Part shown: one piece after another, positions 6,657-13,864 of the stretch
Numbering within the stretch: position 1 is the first letter of the stretch
How the letters are laid out: every line of letters starts with the position of its first letter
Assembly (NCBI GenBank): GCA_021789735.1
Contig: JAJYJB010000061.1
Coordinates: 1-15,694, forward strand
DNA: 15,694 nucleotides
Reading direction: 5' to 3'
Origin: Nitrospirota bacterium
GTDB lineage: Bacteria > Nitrospirota > Thermodesulfovibrionia > Thermodesulfovibrionales > JdFR-88
The notes under the pieces: generated by a model
Database searches by the model: none
The model's input: only the letters and a program-made list of their open reading frames with translations
What the model was told of the DNA's origin: nothing
Position numbers and translations under genes: made by a program

Positions 6657-8279
6657 ATGAAAAAAAAGATTGTATGGCGGATCATCCTTATAGCAGCGGT
6701 CGTGGCCGCCAGCGTTGTTTTTTTCCTGCCCAACACCCCCGCCTTCAAATACATGCCTTCCTGGTGGCGGGACAACATGCCCTCCAGAGGCATATCGCTT
6801 GGGCTTGACCTCCAGGGCGGGATACATCTGGTCTACGAGGTGGAGGGCGACAAGGCCGCCCAGAGCTCGACCCAGAGGATAGCGGACGCCATAAAGGCTG
6901 CCATCGCGCAAAAGGGCCTTAAGGATACGGTCACCATTTCGGGGCTGAACATACAGGTGTCACCCGGTTCCCTTGACGCCAGAAAGATAGTCCAGGACAA
7001 CTACCCGGACCTTGCTGTGAGCGAGGGCGCCGGCATGGTCACCTACAGGCTTAGCAACAAGGCCATTGCCAATATAAAAAACAACGCGGTAGACCAGGCG
7101 CTTGAGGTCATCAGGAACAGGGTGGACCAGTTCGGCGTCGCCGAGCCCTCCATTCAGAAGCAGGGGACGGATGAGCTCGTGGTGGAACTGCCGGGCATAA
7201 AGAACCCGGCACGCGCCATACAGATAATAGGAAAGACAGCAAGGCTCGAGTTCAAGGTCGTGGATGACGAGTCTCCCGTTGCGGCACAGCTCCCGGGCAC
7301 CATCATACCGGGGGAGGAAAGCCAGGTGCTTTCGCAGTTCGCTGGAAAGATCCCGGCAGGCGATCAGATCCTCTTTGGCAAGGTCACGAACCCGGACACC
7401 GGCTCGATGACCGAGACCCCATACCTTTTAAAGAAGCAGACCCTTCTGACTGGTGAATACCTCACGGAGGCCAGGGTGGCGATAGACCCCCGGTTCAACG
7501 AGCCCTATGTCGAGCTCAAGTTCAATCCGGAGGGGGCAAAGCTCTTCGATCAGATAACGGCCGCGAACGTTAAGAAAAGACTCGCGATCATCCTGGACAA
7601 CAACGTTTATTCCGCCCCGGTCATAAGGGAAAGGATATCAGGCGGCAACGCCCAGATATCCGGCAACTTCTCGATGAACGAGGCCAAGGACCTGGCCATA
7701 GTGCTTAAGGCTGGCGCCCTGAAGGCCCCGCTCAAGATGCTGCAGAACGTGACTGTCGGGCCTTCCCTGGGCAGAGACTCCGTGCGCGATGGCGAAAGGG
7801 CGGGTATTGTGGCCCTTGTGGTCGTGCTCGGGTTCATGATCTTCTATTACAAGGTTTCGGGGCTCATTGCGGATTTTGCCGTTATTCTGAACCTTCTGCT
7901 TCTCATGGGGTCGATGGCGTCGCTTAACGCCACGCTCTCCCTGCCCGGCATGGCCGGTGTGATCCTGGCCATAGGCATGGCGGTGGACTCCAACGTGCTT
8001 ATGTTCGAGAGGATGAGGGAGGAGCTGAAGGCGGGCAAGACCCCGAAGGCCGCAGTCGAGAGCGGCTACCACAAGGCCTTCTGGACCATTTTCGACTCGC
8101 ATGTGACCACGCTCATCACCTCGGCCGTGCTCTTTCAGTTCGGCACCGGCCCGATAAAGGGTTTTGCGGTCACGCTCTCACTGGGTGTGGCCATAAACCT
8201 GTTTACCGCCCTGGTGGGCACTAAAACCATCTTCGACCTTCTGCACCTGAGAAAAGAAGTGAGGAAACTGAGCATATGA
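6657..8279 (+). CDS. secD: Protein translocase subunit SecD
   Basis: A 540-aa inner-membrane subunit that, with SecF, uses the proton gradient to help pull preproteins out of SecYEG. There is one N-terminal helix (about 5-24), then the D1 signature GLDLQGGIHLVYEV (from residue 49) and a large periplasmic P1 region containing ALEVIRNRVDQFGVAEP and VELPGI. A five-helix C-terminal membrane block carries GMAVDSNVLMFERMREE (VDSN at 443-446), the conserved proton-path region. Length fits a SecD separate from SecF. ATG 6657 follows GGAGG at 6640-6644; a TTG at 6648 in the same frame is an alternative three codons earlier. The stop codon overlaps the secF start. Confidence 0.95.
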   Translation: MKKKIVWRIILIAAVVAASVVFFLPNTPAFKYMPSWWRDNMPSRGISLGLDLQGGIHLVYEVEGDKAAQSSTQRIADAIKAAIAQKGLKDTVTISGLNIQVSPGSLDARKIVQDNYPDLAVSEGAGMVTYRLSNKAIANIKNNAVDQALEVIRNRVDQFGVAEPSIQKQGTDELVVELPGIKNPARAIQIIGKTARLEFKVVDDESPVAAQLPGTIIPGEESQVLSQFAGKIPAGDQILFGKVTNPDTGSMTETPYLLKKQTLLTGEYLTEARVAIDPRFNEPYVELKFNPEGAKLFDQITAANVKKRLAIILDNNVYSAPVIRERISGGNAQISGNFSMNEAKDLAIVLKAGALKAPLKMLQNVTVGPSLGRDSVRDGERAGIVALVVVLGFMIFYYKVSGLIADFAVILNLLLLMGSMASLNATLSLPGMAGVILAIGMAVDSNVLMFERMREELKAGKTPKAAVESGYHKAFWTIFDSHVTTLITSAVLFQFGTGPIKGFAVTLSLGVAINLFTALVGTKTIFDLLHLRKEVRKLSI

Positions 8280-9190
8280 TAGAGTTCATAAGAAATACCA
8301 AAATAGATTTCATGGGGAAGAGGAAGTTCATGTTCCTCATATCCGGAGTGCTCGTTTCGCTTGGCATATTTGCGCTGATAATGATCTGGAGCGGACACGG
8401 CAACATGGGAATAGACTTTGCCGGCGGCACGGAGGTGCAGGTGAAGTTCCAGAAACTGGTGCCCATGAGCGAAGCCAGGAGCGTCCTGGAGAGTACCGGG
8501 CTCAAGGGACTGCAGCTCCAGGAGCTTCCGACGGTCAAGGAGCTGGTGGTGGAGGTAAAGGGAAAGCAGGAGACGCTTGGCGGCATATCCAACACCATAA
8601 TCAGCACGCTTAAAAGCCGCTTTGCCGCGGAATCGCCGGTCGTGGACATGACAACCGAAGTGGGCCCCAAGGTGGGCAACAGGTTGAGAAAGGACGCCAT
8701 TGTTGCCATCATCTTTGCTACACTTGGCATCCTGGCCTACATAACCCTGCGCTTCCAGTTCCGGTTCAGCGTTGGGGCTGCCATAGCCACCTTTCATGAC
8801 GTCTTTGCGGTGCTGGGGATCTTTTACCTCCTCGGCAAAGAGATAAACCTGATACTGATAAGCGCCCTTCTCATAATCGCGGGCTATTCGCTCACCGACA
8901 CGGTGGTCGTCTTTGACCGCATAAGGGAAAATATGCGCAGCATGCTCAAGGACCCGATAGAAAAGGTGGTCAACAAGAGCATAAACGAGGTGCTCTCAAG
9001 GACTGCCATAACCTCCCTGACTGTGCTTTTCTCGTCCCTTGCGCTCCTGTTCTTCGGAGGCCAGGTGATACATGATTTCGCGCTTGCCATTACGCTTGGA
9101 GTTATTGTGGGGACCTATTCCTCCTGGTTTGTGGCCAGTCCAATGGTCATACTGATAGGCGGCAACAAGGCTATAAACCGTAAGCGTTGA
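8276..9190 (+). CDS. secF: Protein translocase subunit SecF
   Basis: A 304-aa partner of SecD. Signatures are an N-terminal membrane helix (about 20-38), the D1-like motif GIDFAGGTEVQV (from residue 45), a short periplasmic domain, and a C-terminal membrane block containing IIAGYSLTDTVVVFDRIREN (around 200-219), equivalent to the SecD proton-path motif. The ATG overlaps the secD stop in the four bases ATGA (8276-8279), so translation is almost certainly coupled. It ends in a basic tail, NKAINRKR. Confidence 0.95.
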   Translation: MIEFIRNTKIDFMGKRKFMFLISGVLVSLGIFALIMIWSGHGNMGIDFAGGTEVQVKFQKLVPMSEARSVLESTGLKGLQLQELPTVKELVVEVKGKQETLGGISNTIISTLKSRFAAESPVVDMTTEVGPKVGNRLRKDAIVAIIFATLGILAYITLRFQFRFSVGAAIATFHDVFAVLGIFYLLGKEINLILISALLIIAGYSLTDTVVVFDRIRENMRSMLKDPIEKVVNKSINEVLSRTAITSLTVLFSSLALLFFGGQVIHDFALAITLGVIVGTYSSWFVASPMVILIGGNKAINRKR

Positions 9191-9310
9191 TGCCCTGAAC
9201 CGGCCGATGAACCGACTTGCCCGCAGACCGGCCGGTGGACCCTTCCGTAGAACGATACTTTTATTGTCTTTGCCCGCGCGCCGGCCAGCCAGCCGGGAAA
9301 ATATCTTCTT

Positions 9311-10993
9311 ATGAACCGCCTCTGGATAGTCCAGCGGGCTAACAGGGAATATGTCGAGTACCTTTCCAGGGCGGCCGGGATATCCGGTGTGGTTGCGCGC
9401 ATACTCATCAACCGCCAGGTAAAGACACCGGGGGCCGTACAGAATTTCCTGGGGTCGGGATTGGAGGGCCTTCCAGACCCTTTTGAGCTTGGGGGGATAA
9501 GAGAGGCCACGGAGATAATCCGCCGGGCACGGGCCTCCGGCAGGAGTGCGCTTGTCCATGGGGACTACGACGTAGACGGCATATCGTCCACGACCATTAT
9601 GGTGGATGCCCTGCGGCGTTACGGACTCCAGACCGATTATTTCATCCCCAACCGTTTTGACCACGGATACGGCTTCCACCCCGTCGGCGTTGAGCGCGCC
9701 GTTCAGACCGGGGCCGGACTTATAATCACGACAGACTGCGGAATAACGGCTTTTGAGACGGCGGAGCTTGCTGCAAAAAAAGGCATCGAGGTCATAATAA
9801 CCGACCACCATGAGCCGGTGCGGGACGAGGAGGGGAATCCACGGCTTCCGGCCTGCGGCGCCGTCATAAACCCAAAGCTCCATCCCGGCCAGACCGAGCT
9901 CTCCGGCACCGGGGTTGCCTTCAAGCTGGCACATGCCCTCCTTGGTGAAGACGCCATGGCCTTCCTGGACCTGGCGGCCCTTGGCACCCTGGCGGACCTT
10001 GTCCCTCTTTCGGGAGAAAACAGGATAATCGCAAGGGCCGGCCTTGATCTTATCGAGAGGAGCGAGCGCACCGCCCTGCGCGCCCTGAAGGAGATATCCG
10101 GCTGTTTTGGAAAGCCGGTTGGCGCGCGCGCCGTATGCTTTTCGCTTATCCCCAGACTTAACGCCCCCGGCAGGATCGACGACGCCTCATGCGGAGTGCG
10201 CTTTCTCCTTTTGTCAGAGGAATCGGCGGCCCGCGAGGCCGCCCTTGAGTTGGACAGGATAAACAAGGAAAGACAGCGGCTTGAGGAAGCGGTGCACGTG
10301 CAGGCCAGGGCCGCGGTAGAGAGGGAAGGTTTTGACGGGGCCATTGTGGCCTCCGGCGAGGGCTGGCACAAAGGGGTCTTGGGCATAGTTGCCTCCAGGC
10401 TCTCTGAGAGGCACCTGAGGCCAAGCGCGGTATTGTCGGTGGAGGGAGATATGGCCAAGGGGTCCGCCCGGAGTATTCCCCAGTTCGACCTTTATGAGGG
10501 TTTAAACGAGCTCAAGGATATGCTCCTTGGCTTTGGCGGCCACAGGCAGGCTGCCGGGCTAAGGATGAGCGCGGGCATGGTGGAAGACTTCCGGCGTGCG
10601 TTTTCCGGGCTGGTCCGGCAGCGGGTAAAGGAATTCCGGGCGACTCTAAAGATAGACGCCGAGGTCAGCCTGAAAGAACTCAGCCCTGGCCTCGTAAAGG
10701 AGATGGCTCGGCTTGAACCATACGGCTCTGGGAACCCGGAGCCCCTCCTGGGGGCGAAGCGGCTCCAGGTCCTGAACCCCAGGGTAGTGGGAAAAGGCCA
10801 CCTTAAGATGAAACTCAAGGAGGAAAAGGGCCACTTCCCGGTTGACGCTATCGGGTTCGATATGGCGGGCTTTCTCAGGCAGATAGAGGAGTGCGCGACA
10901 GTCGATGCGGTCTTTACCCCGGTGATGAACGAATGGGAGGGCGGGAAGTCCCTTCAGCTTAATTTAAAGGGTTTGCGGCCCTCGGCCCCTTGA
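9311..10993 (+). CDS. recJ: Single-stranded-DNA-specific exonuclease RecJ
   Basis: A 560-aa DHH-family 5'-to-3' ssDNA exonuclease used in recombination and mismatch/base-excision repair. The metal-binding motifs appear in order: HGDYDVDGISST (Asp85 onward), TTDCGI, ITDHH (165-167) and LGTLADLVPL, followed by the DHHA1 domain with FGGHRQAAGL (GGH at 409-411). A C-terminal OB-like domain contains LEPYGSGNPEP. Length is typical of RecJ. The ATG is 120 bases after secF with no strong Shine-Dalgarno, so it may be a late operon gene or have its own promoter; secDF next to recJ is a recurring bacterial arrangement. A GGCCC/GGGCC inverted repeat overlaps its stop but lacks a T-run. Confidence 0.94.
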   Translation: MNRLWIVQRANREYVEYLSRAAGISGVVARILINRQVKTPGAVQNFLGSGLEGLPDPFELGGIREATEIIRRARASGRSALVHGDYDVDGISSTTIMVDALRRYGLQTDYFIPNRFDHGYGFHPVGVERAVQTGAGLIITTDCGITAFETAELAAKKGIEVIITDHHEPVRDEEGNPRLPACGAVINPKLHPGQTELSGTGVAFKLAHALLGEDAMAFLDLAALGTLADLVPLSGENRIIARAGLDLIERSERTALRALKEISGCFGKPVGARAVCFSLIPRLNAPGRIDDASCGVRFLLLSEESAAREAALELDRINKERQRLEEAVHVQARAAVEREGFDGAIVASGEGWHKGVLGIVASRLSERHLRPSAVLSVEGDMAKGSARSIPQFDLYEGLNELKDMLLGFGGHRQAAGLRMSAGMVEDFRRAFSGLVRQRVKEFRATLKIDAEVSLKELSPGLVKEMARLEPYGSGNPEPLLGAKRLQVLNPRVVGKGHLKMKLKEEKGHFPVDAIGFDMAGFLRQIEECATVDAVFTPVMNEWEGGKSLQLNLKGLRPSAP

Positions 10994-11165
10994 ATCAGGG
11001 CCGGGCAAGGATAAAAAACAGTTGAGCCATTACCAGATGGCAGCGCCTTGAAGCCTCAAATATGTTAAAATTACATGTCGTACGGATGGGATTGAAATAT
11101 CCAGAAGCTTTTTTGTTTTTTGTGCGTTTTGCTTGTGTTTTTTATGGCGTGAAACGTTTTTGATA

Positions 11166-11238
11166 GGGCGGTTAGCTCAGCTGGGAGAGCACCACGTTCG
11201 CAACGTGGGGGTCGAGGGTTCGAATCCCTTACCGTCCA
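11166..11238 (+). tRNA. tRNA-Ala (anticodon CGC)
   Basis: The 73-base cloverleaf folds fully. The acceptor pairs 11166-11172 with 11231-11237. The D arm is GCTC/GAGC (11175-11190), the anticodon arm CCACG/CGTGG with loop TTCGCAA (anticodon CGC at 11199-11201), and the T arm GAGGG/CCCTT with loop TTCGAAT. The third acceptor pair is G-U (11168 with 11235), the hallmark of alanine tRNA identity, in agreement with the CGC anticodon that reads GCG. The CCA end is not encoded; A73 is followed by CTT. No clear promoter stands directly upstream; TGTTAAAAT at 11063-11071 is an extended -10-like candidate about 95 bases before it. Confidence 0.95.
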
Positions 11239-11273
11239 CTTTTCCTTCCTTTAAAATCAAATGACGGATGTGG

Positions 11274-11312
11274 AATTAAGCAATAAATGTCGATGACACT
11301 TATTGCTTAATT
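11274..11312. repeat. Long near-perfect inverted repeat (hairpin)
   Basis: The 18-base arms 11274-11291 and 11295-11312 are complementary except for one A-C mismatch, around a 3-base loop GAT. The arms begin AATTAAGCAATAA and end TTATTGCTTAATT. It lies 36 bases past the tRNA. It lacks a following T-run, so it is not a standard terminator. A processing hairpin, mobile-element remnant or structured site are possibilities. Confidence 0.7.
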
Positions 11313-11457
11313 ACGAATTACGACAGTTTATGCTTAATTTGTAATTCCTACAAATGCCCCTCTTTTCCTCCCAAATATATCCTTGAGGTGCCGGGCATCG
11401 AAGAGCCCTTTTAACCCACGGCTAATACCCATGTACCGAGTTTTATTTTTTACTTGA

Positions 11458-11500
11458 GAGCATTTTGCGAAGAACTTTTCGCAATGAATGCTTTTCGCTC
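11458..11500. repeat. Second hairpin at the junction to the propeller fragment
   Basis: TTGCGAA (11465-11471) pairs perfectly with TTCGCAA (11478-11484). The stem extends through GCATT (11460-11464) with AATGC (11487-11491) across a 2-base bulge, giving about 12 bp, and GAGC/GCTC lies outside it. The stem covers the only plausible start (TTG 11465) of the following frame, which argues that this part is structural DNA or RNA rather than coding. Confidence 0.5.
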
Positions 11501-12115
11501 AGTTACTTTAAACCTGCGGTAACCGGAGCGGATAGTCCCGGGAAGGGACGAGTTAGTATTTTGCGGTCAATAACCAGAACGACACAGTGGGATAACGGCT
11601 CAGGCGCCTTCGACGGCACGATATTCAAGTTTGACCCTTCGACCAATACCGAGACCCATCTTTACTCGTTTAGTCCTGGTACCAAGTGGGATCAAAGCCC
11701 AAGTGTTCTGACCTACGACCCCTCTAACGGAATGCTCTACGGGACGTCATATTACGGCGGCACGAATGGCTACGGCGCGATATACGAGTTCAACCCTTCA
11801 AACAATACCTGTACCGCGATTTACTCGTTCACCGGCACTACGCCGGACGGAAAAAACCCCAGTGTTCTGACCTACGACTCCTCCAACGGGATGTTCTACG
11901 GAACTACAGATCTCGGCGGTACGAATGGCAACGGCACGATATACGAGTTCAATCCTTCGAGCAATGCCTTGACCACACTTTACTCGTTTAGCAGCGCGGA
12001 TGGGGAACCTATATCTGACCTGGTCTACGTCTCCTCGACAGGGATGTTCTACGGGTCGACAAATGTTGGCATCAGTTATAGCCACGGCGGCTCGATATTC
12101 GAGTTCAATCCTTAG
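11465..12115 (+). CDS. GloVer-type beta-propeller repeat protein, probable truncated remnant
   Basis: The open frame is 216 codons. From about residue 39 it consists of 53-residue repeats of the type GGTNGYGAIYEFNPSNN, IYSF, then PSVLTYDPSNGMLYGT, matching the Gloeobacter/Verrucomicrobia ('GloVer') propeller-like repeat of secreted proteins. Residues 1-38 share nothing with the repeats, overlie a hairpin, and contain no signal peptide. The frame ends abruptly at FNP followed by TAG, in mid-repeat. Only about three full repeats remain, too few for a closed propeller. Start TTG 11465 has only GAGAG upstream. It is therefore probably a fragment of a larger transferred gene, although the frame is intact and expression cannot be excluded. 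The real function is unknown. Confidence 0.5.
   Translation: MRRTFRNECFSLSYFKPAVTGADSPGKGRVSILRSITRTTQWDNGSGAFDGTIFKFDPSTNTETHLYSFSPGTKWDQSPSVLTYDPSNGMLYGTSYYGGTNGYGAIYEFNPSNNTCTAIYSFTGTTPDGKNPSVLTYDSSNGMFYGTTDLGGTNGNGTIYEFNPSSNALTTLYSFSSADGEPISDLVYVSSTGMFYGSTNVGISYSHGGSIFEFNP
11615..12112 (+). repeat. Tandem 159-base coding repeats
   Basis: The landmark GATAT(T/A)CGAGTTCAA-like string (first copy reads CAAGTTTGA) starts at 11620, 11779, 11938 and 12094. This gives periods of 159, 159 and 156 bases, i.e. 53, 53 and 52 residues. The AGTGTTCTGACCTACGAC segment is repeated nearly unchanged in the two middle units, suggesting fairly recent duplication. Confidence 0.75.
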
Positions 12116-12118
12116 TGG

Positions 12119-12146
12119 AAGCCTTTTGGCTTGGGCGTTTTTTTTT
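12119..12146 (+). terminator. Possible rho-independent terminator after propeller fragment
   Basis: AAGCC (12119-12123) pairs with GGCTT (12128-12132) around TTTT. After GGGCG a run of nine T follows (12138-12146). The stem is short and separated from the T-run by five bases, so efficiency is doubtful. Confidence 0.4.
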
Positions 12147-12156
12147 AATGAACTGG

Positions 12157-12193
12157 AAAAGGGAGGCCAAACAAAACAAAAAACCTCCCTTTT
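12157..12193 (-). terminator. Terminator hairpin downstream of the oxidative-stress operon
   Basis: AAAAGGGAGG (12157-12166) and CCTCCCTTTT (12184-12193) are perfect 10-base inverted repeats with a 17-base loop. Read on the minus strand, the hairpin comes 37 bases after the ferritin-like stop and the stem ends in TTTT. It is symmetrical enough to act in both directions; on the plus strand it is followed by T-rich DNA. Confidence 0.6.
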
Positions 12194-12229
12194 CGTTTCT
12201 GTTTTCGTGTTTTTGCTTTAGTTTTTGTC

Positions 12230-12688
12230 TTAAGTGACGAATATCGTCGCCCTTTTAAGCATCACCTCGTTCAGGTCGCCAAGCAGCCTGTGGTGCTTTG
12301 CCTCATCGGCCAGAAGCAGGGTGAGGATGTAGCGGGTGACGAACAGTTCGCTCTGCTCAAGGGCCTTCGAGGCAAGCTGCACGGACTTGCTTTCCGCCTC
12401 GATGTGCCTGTTCATCTCCTCGGCCAACGGGGCAAGCTCATCCGGGTTCAGGTGCAGGGGTTCCCTTGACAGCCCGTCTATGAGGAGCTGCTGCATGACC
12501 TTGTGTTTCTGGGAATCGAACTTTATCATCTCCATGATCATCCGGATGATGGGGTTTTTGCTTTTGGCGATGAGTTCCTCCGAGTTCCTGATGGTGTCAT
12601 CCTCCAGTTTCTGCCACTGCCTTATGGTGTCAAGGAACTCCTCGGACATCTCCATCGGTTTTTGTTTGCCGGCCGTTTTCATTTCCAT
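12230..12688 (-). CDS. Ferritin-like four-helix protein (rubrerythrin/ferritin superfamily)
   Basis: A 152-aa, strongly helical protein with the layout of a ferritin-like bundle. Helix A contains LEDDTIRNSEELI (28-40), helix B FDSQKHKVM (57-65), helix C EMNRHIEAESKSVQ (91-104) and helix D LLADEAKHHRLL (125-136). Helix D holds a canonical ExxH (Glu129, His132). The matching helix B motif has His62 but Ser59 where Glu is expected, so a full di-iron site is uncertain. No C-terminal rubredoxin domain is present. The ATG lies inside the SOD gene end (10-base overlap), indicating coupled translation. Context suggests iron handling or peroxide chemistry during oxidative stress; the exact activity is not shown. 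Confidence 0.72.
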   Translation of the reverse strand: MEMKTAGKQKPMEMSEEFLDTIRQWQKLEDDTIRNSEELIAKSKNPIIRMIMEMIKFDSQKHKVMQQLLIDGLSREPLHLNPDELAPLAEEMNRHIEAESKSVQLASKALEQSELFVTRYILTLLLADEAKHHRLLGDLNEVMLKRATIFVT

Positions 12689-13287
12689 GCCTTCATCGCC
12701 TCCGAGAGCCTCTGCTCGGCTTTCTCCCAGTTGATGTTCCGGAAAAACGCCGTTATATAGTCCTTACGGTTAAGCTCGTAATCGAGCATAAAGGCATGCT
12801 CCCAAACGTCCATGACCAGAAGGAGCTGGCCGCTTGCCGGATGGGACACATGGTGTTCGTTTATCCAGAAATTCAAAAGCCTGCCTGAGTGAGGGTCAGC
12901 GTAAAGGGCGGCCCAGCCCACCCCCCGCATCATGCCCACGGCCTTGAAGGACTTCTCCCAGTTGTCAAAACTCCCGAAGTCTTCGGAGATCTTTTTTGAC
13001 AGGGCCCCGTTCTTATCGACCTTCCCATCGCCGCCAAGCGAACTGAAATAAAACTCGTGCAGGCGCATGCCGTTGAACTCAAAGCCCAGCCGCCTGTTGA
13101 GCTCGGCAAACCTGGGGTCCGTCCCGTCCTGCGGCAGCTCGGCTATCTGGTCCTGGAGCTTGTTCGTATTGCTTACGTATCCCTGGTAGAGTTTGAAATG
13201 GTTGTTCAGAAGCCTGTCGCTGAAACCCTCCATCCCCAAAAGCTTCGCAAAATCCTTTGCCTGATACGCTATTGTCTTGACCGGCAT
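12679..13287 (-). CDS. Fe/Mn-family superoxide dismutase (divergent)
   Basis: A 202-aa cytosolic enzyme (no signal peptide) that converts superoxide to peroxide and oxygen. The four metal ligands are recognisable: His30 in NNHFKLYQGYV, His77 in RLHEFYF, and Asp160 and His164 in MDVWEHAF. The C-terminal LDYELNRKDYITAFFRNINW is family-typical. Several usual active-site neighbours differ. The common HxxxHH start of the first helix is HFKLYQGYV, WNHxFYW is RLHEFYF, and the NQD-type loop reads NEHHVSH. Fe versus Mn preference therefore cannot be guessed. AAGGGG stands eight bases before the ATG. It lies 43 bases after the peroxiredoxin and overlaps the ferritin-like gene by 10 bases. Confidence 0.88.
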   Translation of the reverse strand: MPVKTIAYQAKDFAKLLGMEGFSDRLLNNHFKLYQGYVSNTNKLQDQIAELPQDGTDPRFAELNRRLGFEFNGMRLHEFYFSSLGGDGKVDKNGALSKKISEDFGSFDNWEKSFKAVGMMRGVGWAALYADPHSGRLLNFWINEHHVSHPASGQLLLVMDVWEHAFMLDYELNRKDYITAFFRNINWEKAEQRLSEAMKAWK

Positions 13288-13330
13288 ATGAATTACCCCT
13301 TTCCGTTTTTTTCTTTTCCCGCCGTGAGGC

Positions 13331-13852
13331 TCATGACACCTTCACTAGCAGTTTTTCCACTTCACTGATGGCCTGCCCGTAGTCGGGCTCATTGGTCTGC
13401 TCCGGCACGACCTGGACATACCTGATGGTATCGTCCCTGTCTATGACCATCACGGCCCGGGCAAGCAGGCGCATCCGCTCTATCAAAAGCCCGTATGCCT
13501 TTCCGAAGGAGGCGTCCCTGTGGTCTGAAAGCACGACCGCGTCCCTGATCTGTTCTTCCTCAATAAAGCGCGCCAACGCAAAGGGCAGGTCCATGCTTAT
13601 GTTCAGCACGGCAACCTCCGGCCCGAGTTTTGCCGCCCCGCTGTTGAACCTTACAAGCTGCCTGTGGCAGACGGAGGTGTCCAGCGACAAGACGGAGCTT
13701 ATGACCTTCACTTTCCCCCGGAACCATCCGAGCGGGACCTCGTTCAGGTCCTTGTCCAGGACGGTGAAATCCGGGGCCCTGCCGCCGGGGGCGGGCGTCT
13801 GCCCGTAGAGCGCAAGGGGTTTGCCTTTGAACGTGATGCGGTTGTTTGCCAT
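13331..13852 (-). CDS. tpx: Tpx-like thiol peroxidase with a single cysteine
   Basis: A 173-aa atypical 2-Cys peroxiredoxin-family protein that reduces hydroperoxides. Family features are ITFKGKPLALYG at the N-terminus, a thioredoxin-like core with FTVLDKDLNEVPL, the active loop SVLSLDTSVCHRQ with peroxidatic Cys62 and Thr59, ISMDLPFALARF, and the terminal EPDYGQAISEVEKLL. Tpx enzymes normally have a resolving cysteine in the DLPFAxxRFC motif (Cys95 in E. coli). Here that position is Ile97, and Cys62 is the only cysteine in the protein. Recycling must therefore differ, perhaps by a one-Cys mechanism or a partner thiol. GAGGCGG precedes the ATG by about eight bases. The gene starts 12 bases after the CBS gene. 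Confidence 0.88.
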   Translation of the reverse strand: MANNRITFKGKPLALYGQTPAPGGRAPDFTVLDKDLNEVPLGWFRGKVKVISSVLSLDTSVCHRQLVRFNSGAAKLGPEVAVLNISMDLPFALARFIEEEQIRDAVVLSDHRDASFGKAYGLLIERMRLLARAVMVIDRDDTIRYVQVVPEQTNEPDYGQAISEVEKLLVKVS

Positions 13853-13864
13853 GTCGTTGCCGCC

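Larger units (their letters stand above)
11239..11570. other. AT-rich, hairpin-rich tract downstream of tRNA-Ala, no convincing gene
   Basis: No supported gene lies between the tRNA and the propeller repeats. Bases 11281-11340 contain only 17 G or C out of 60, far below the flanking genes. Besides the hairpins listed separately, AATTACG is repeated in tandem at 11309-11322, GAATTAC (11315-11321) pairs with GTAATTC (11341-11347), and GCTTAATT recurs at 11305-11312 and 11332-11339. From about 11500 the composition shifts, and GTCCC/GGGAC (11535-11549) makes another small stem. No integrase or duplicated tRNA end was seen. Confidence 0.5.

Noticed and set aside
10976..11004. Terminator at the end of recJ
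   Set aside because: CGGCCC/GGGCCG can pair around the stop codon, but no T-run follows; the next bases are GCAAGGATAAAAAAC.
11401..11440. Resemblance to 16S rRNA (CCACGGCTAA string)
   Set aside because: Only about ten bases match; the flanks do not continue as rRNA, so it is treated as coincidence.
11166..12230. Integrative element bounded by duplicated tRNA ends
   Set aside because: No second copy of the tRNA 3' end (TTCGAATCCC) and no integrase were seen in the window, so only a remnant is claimed.
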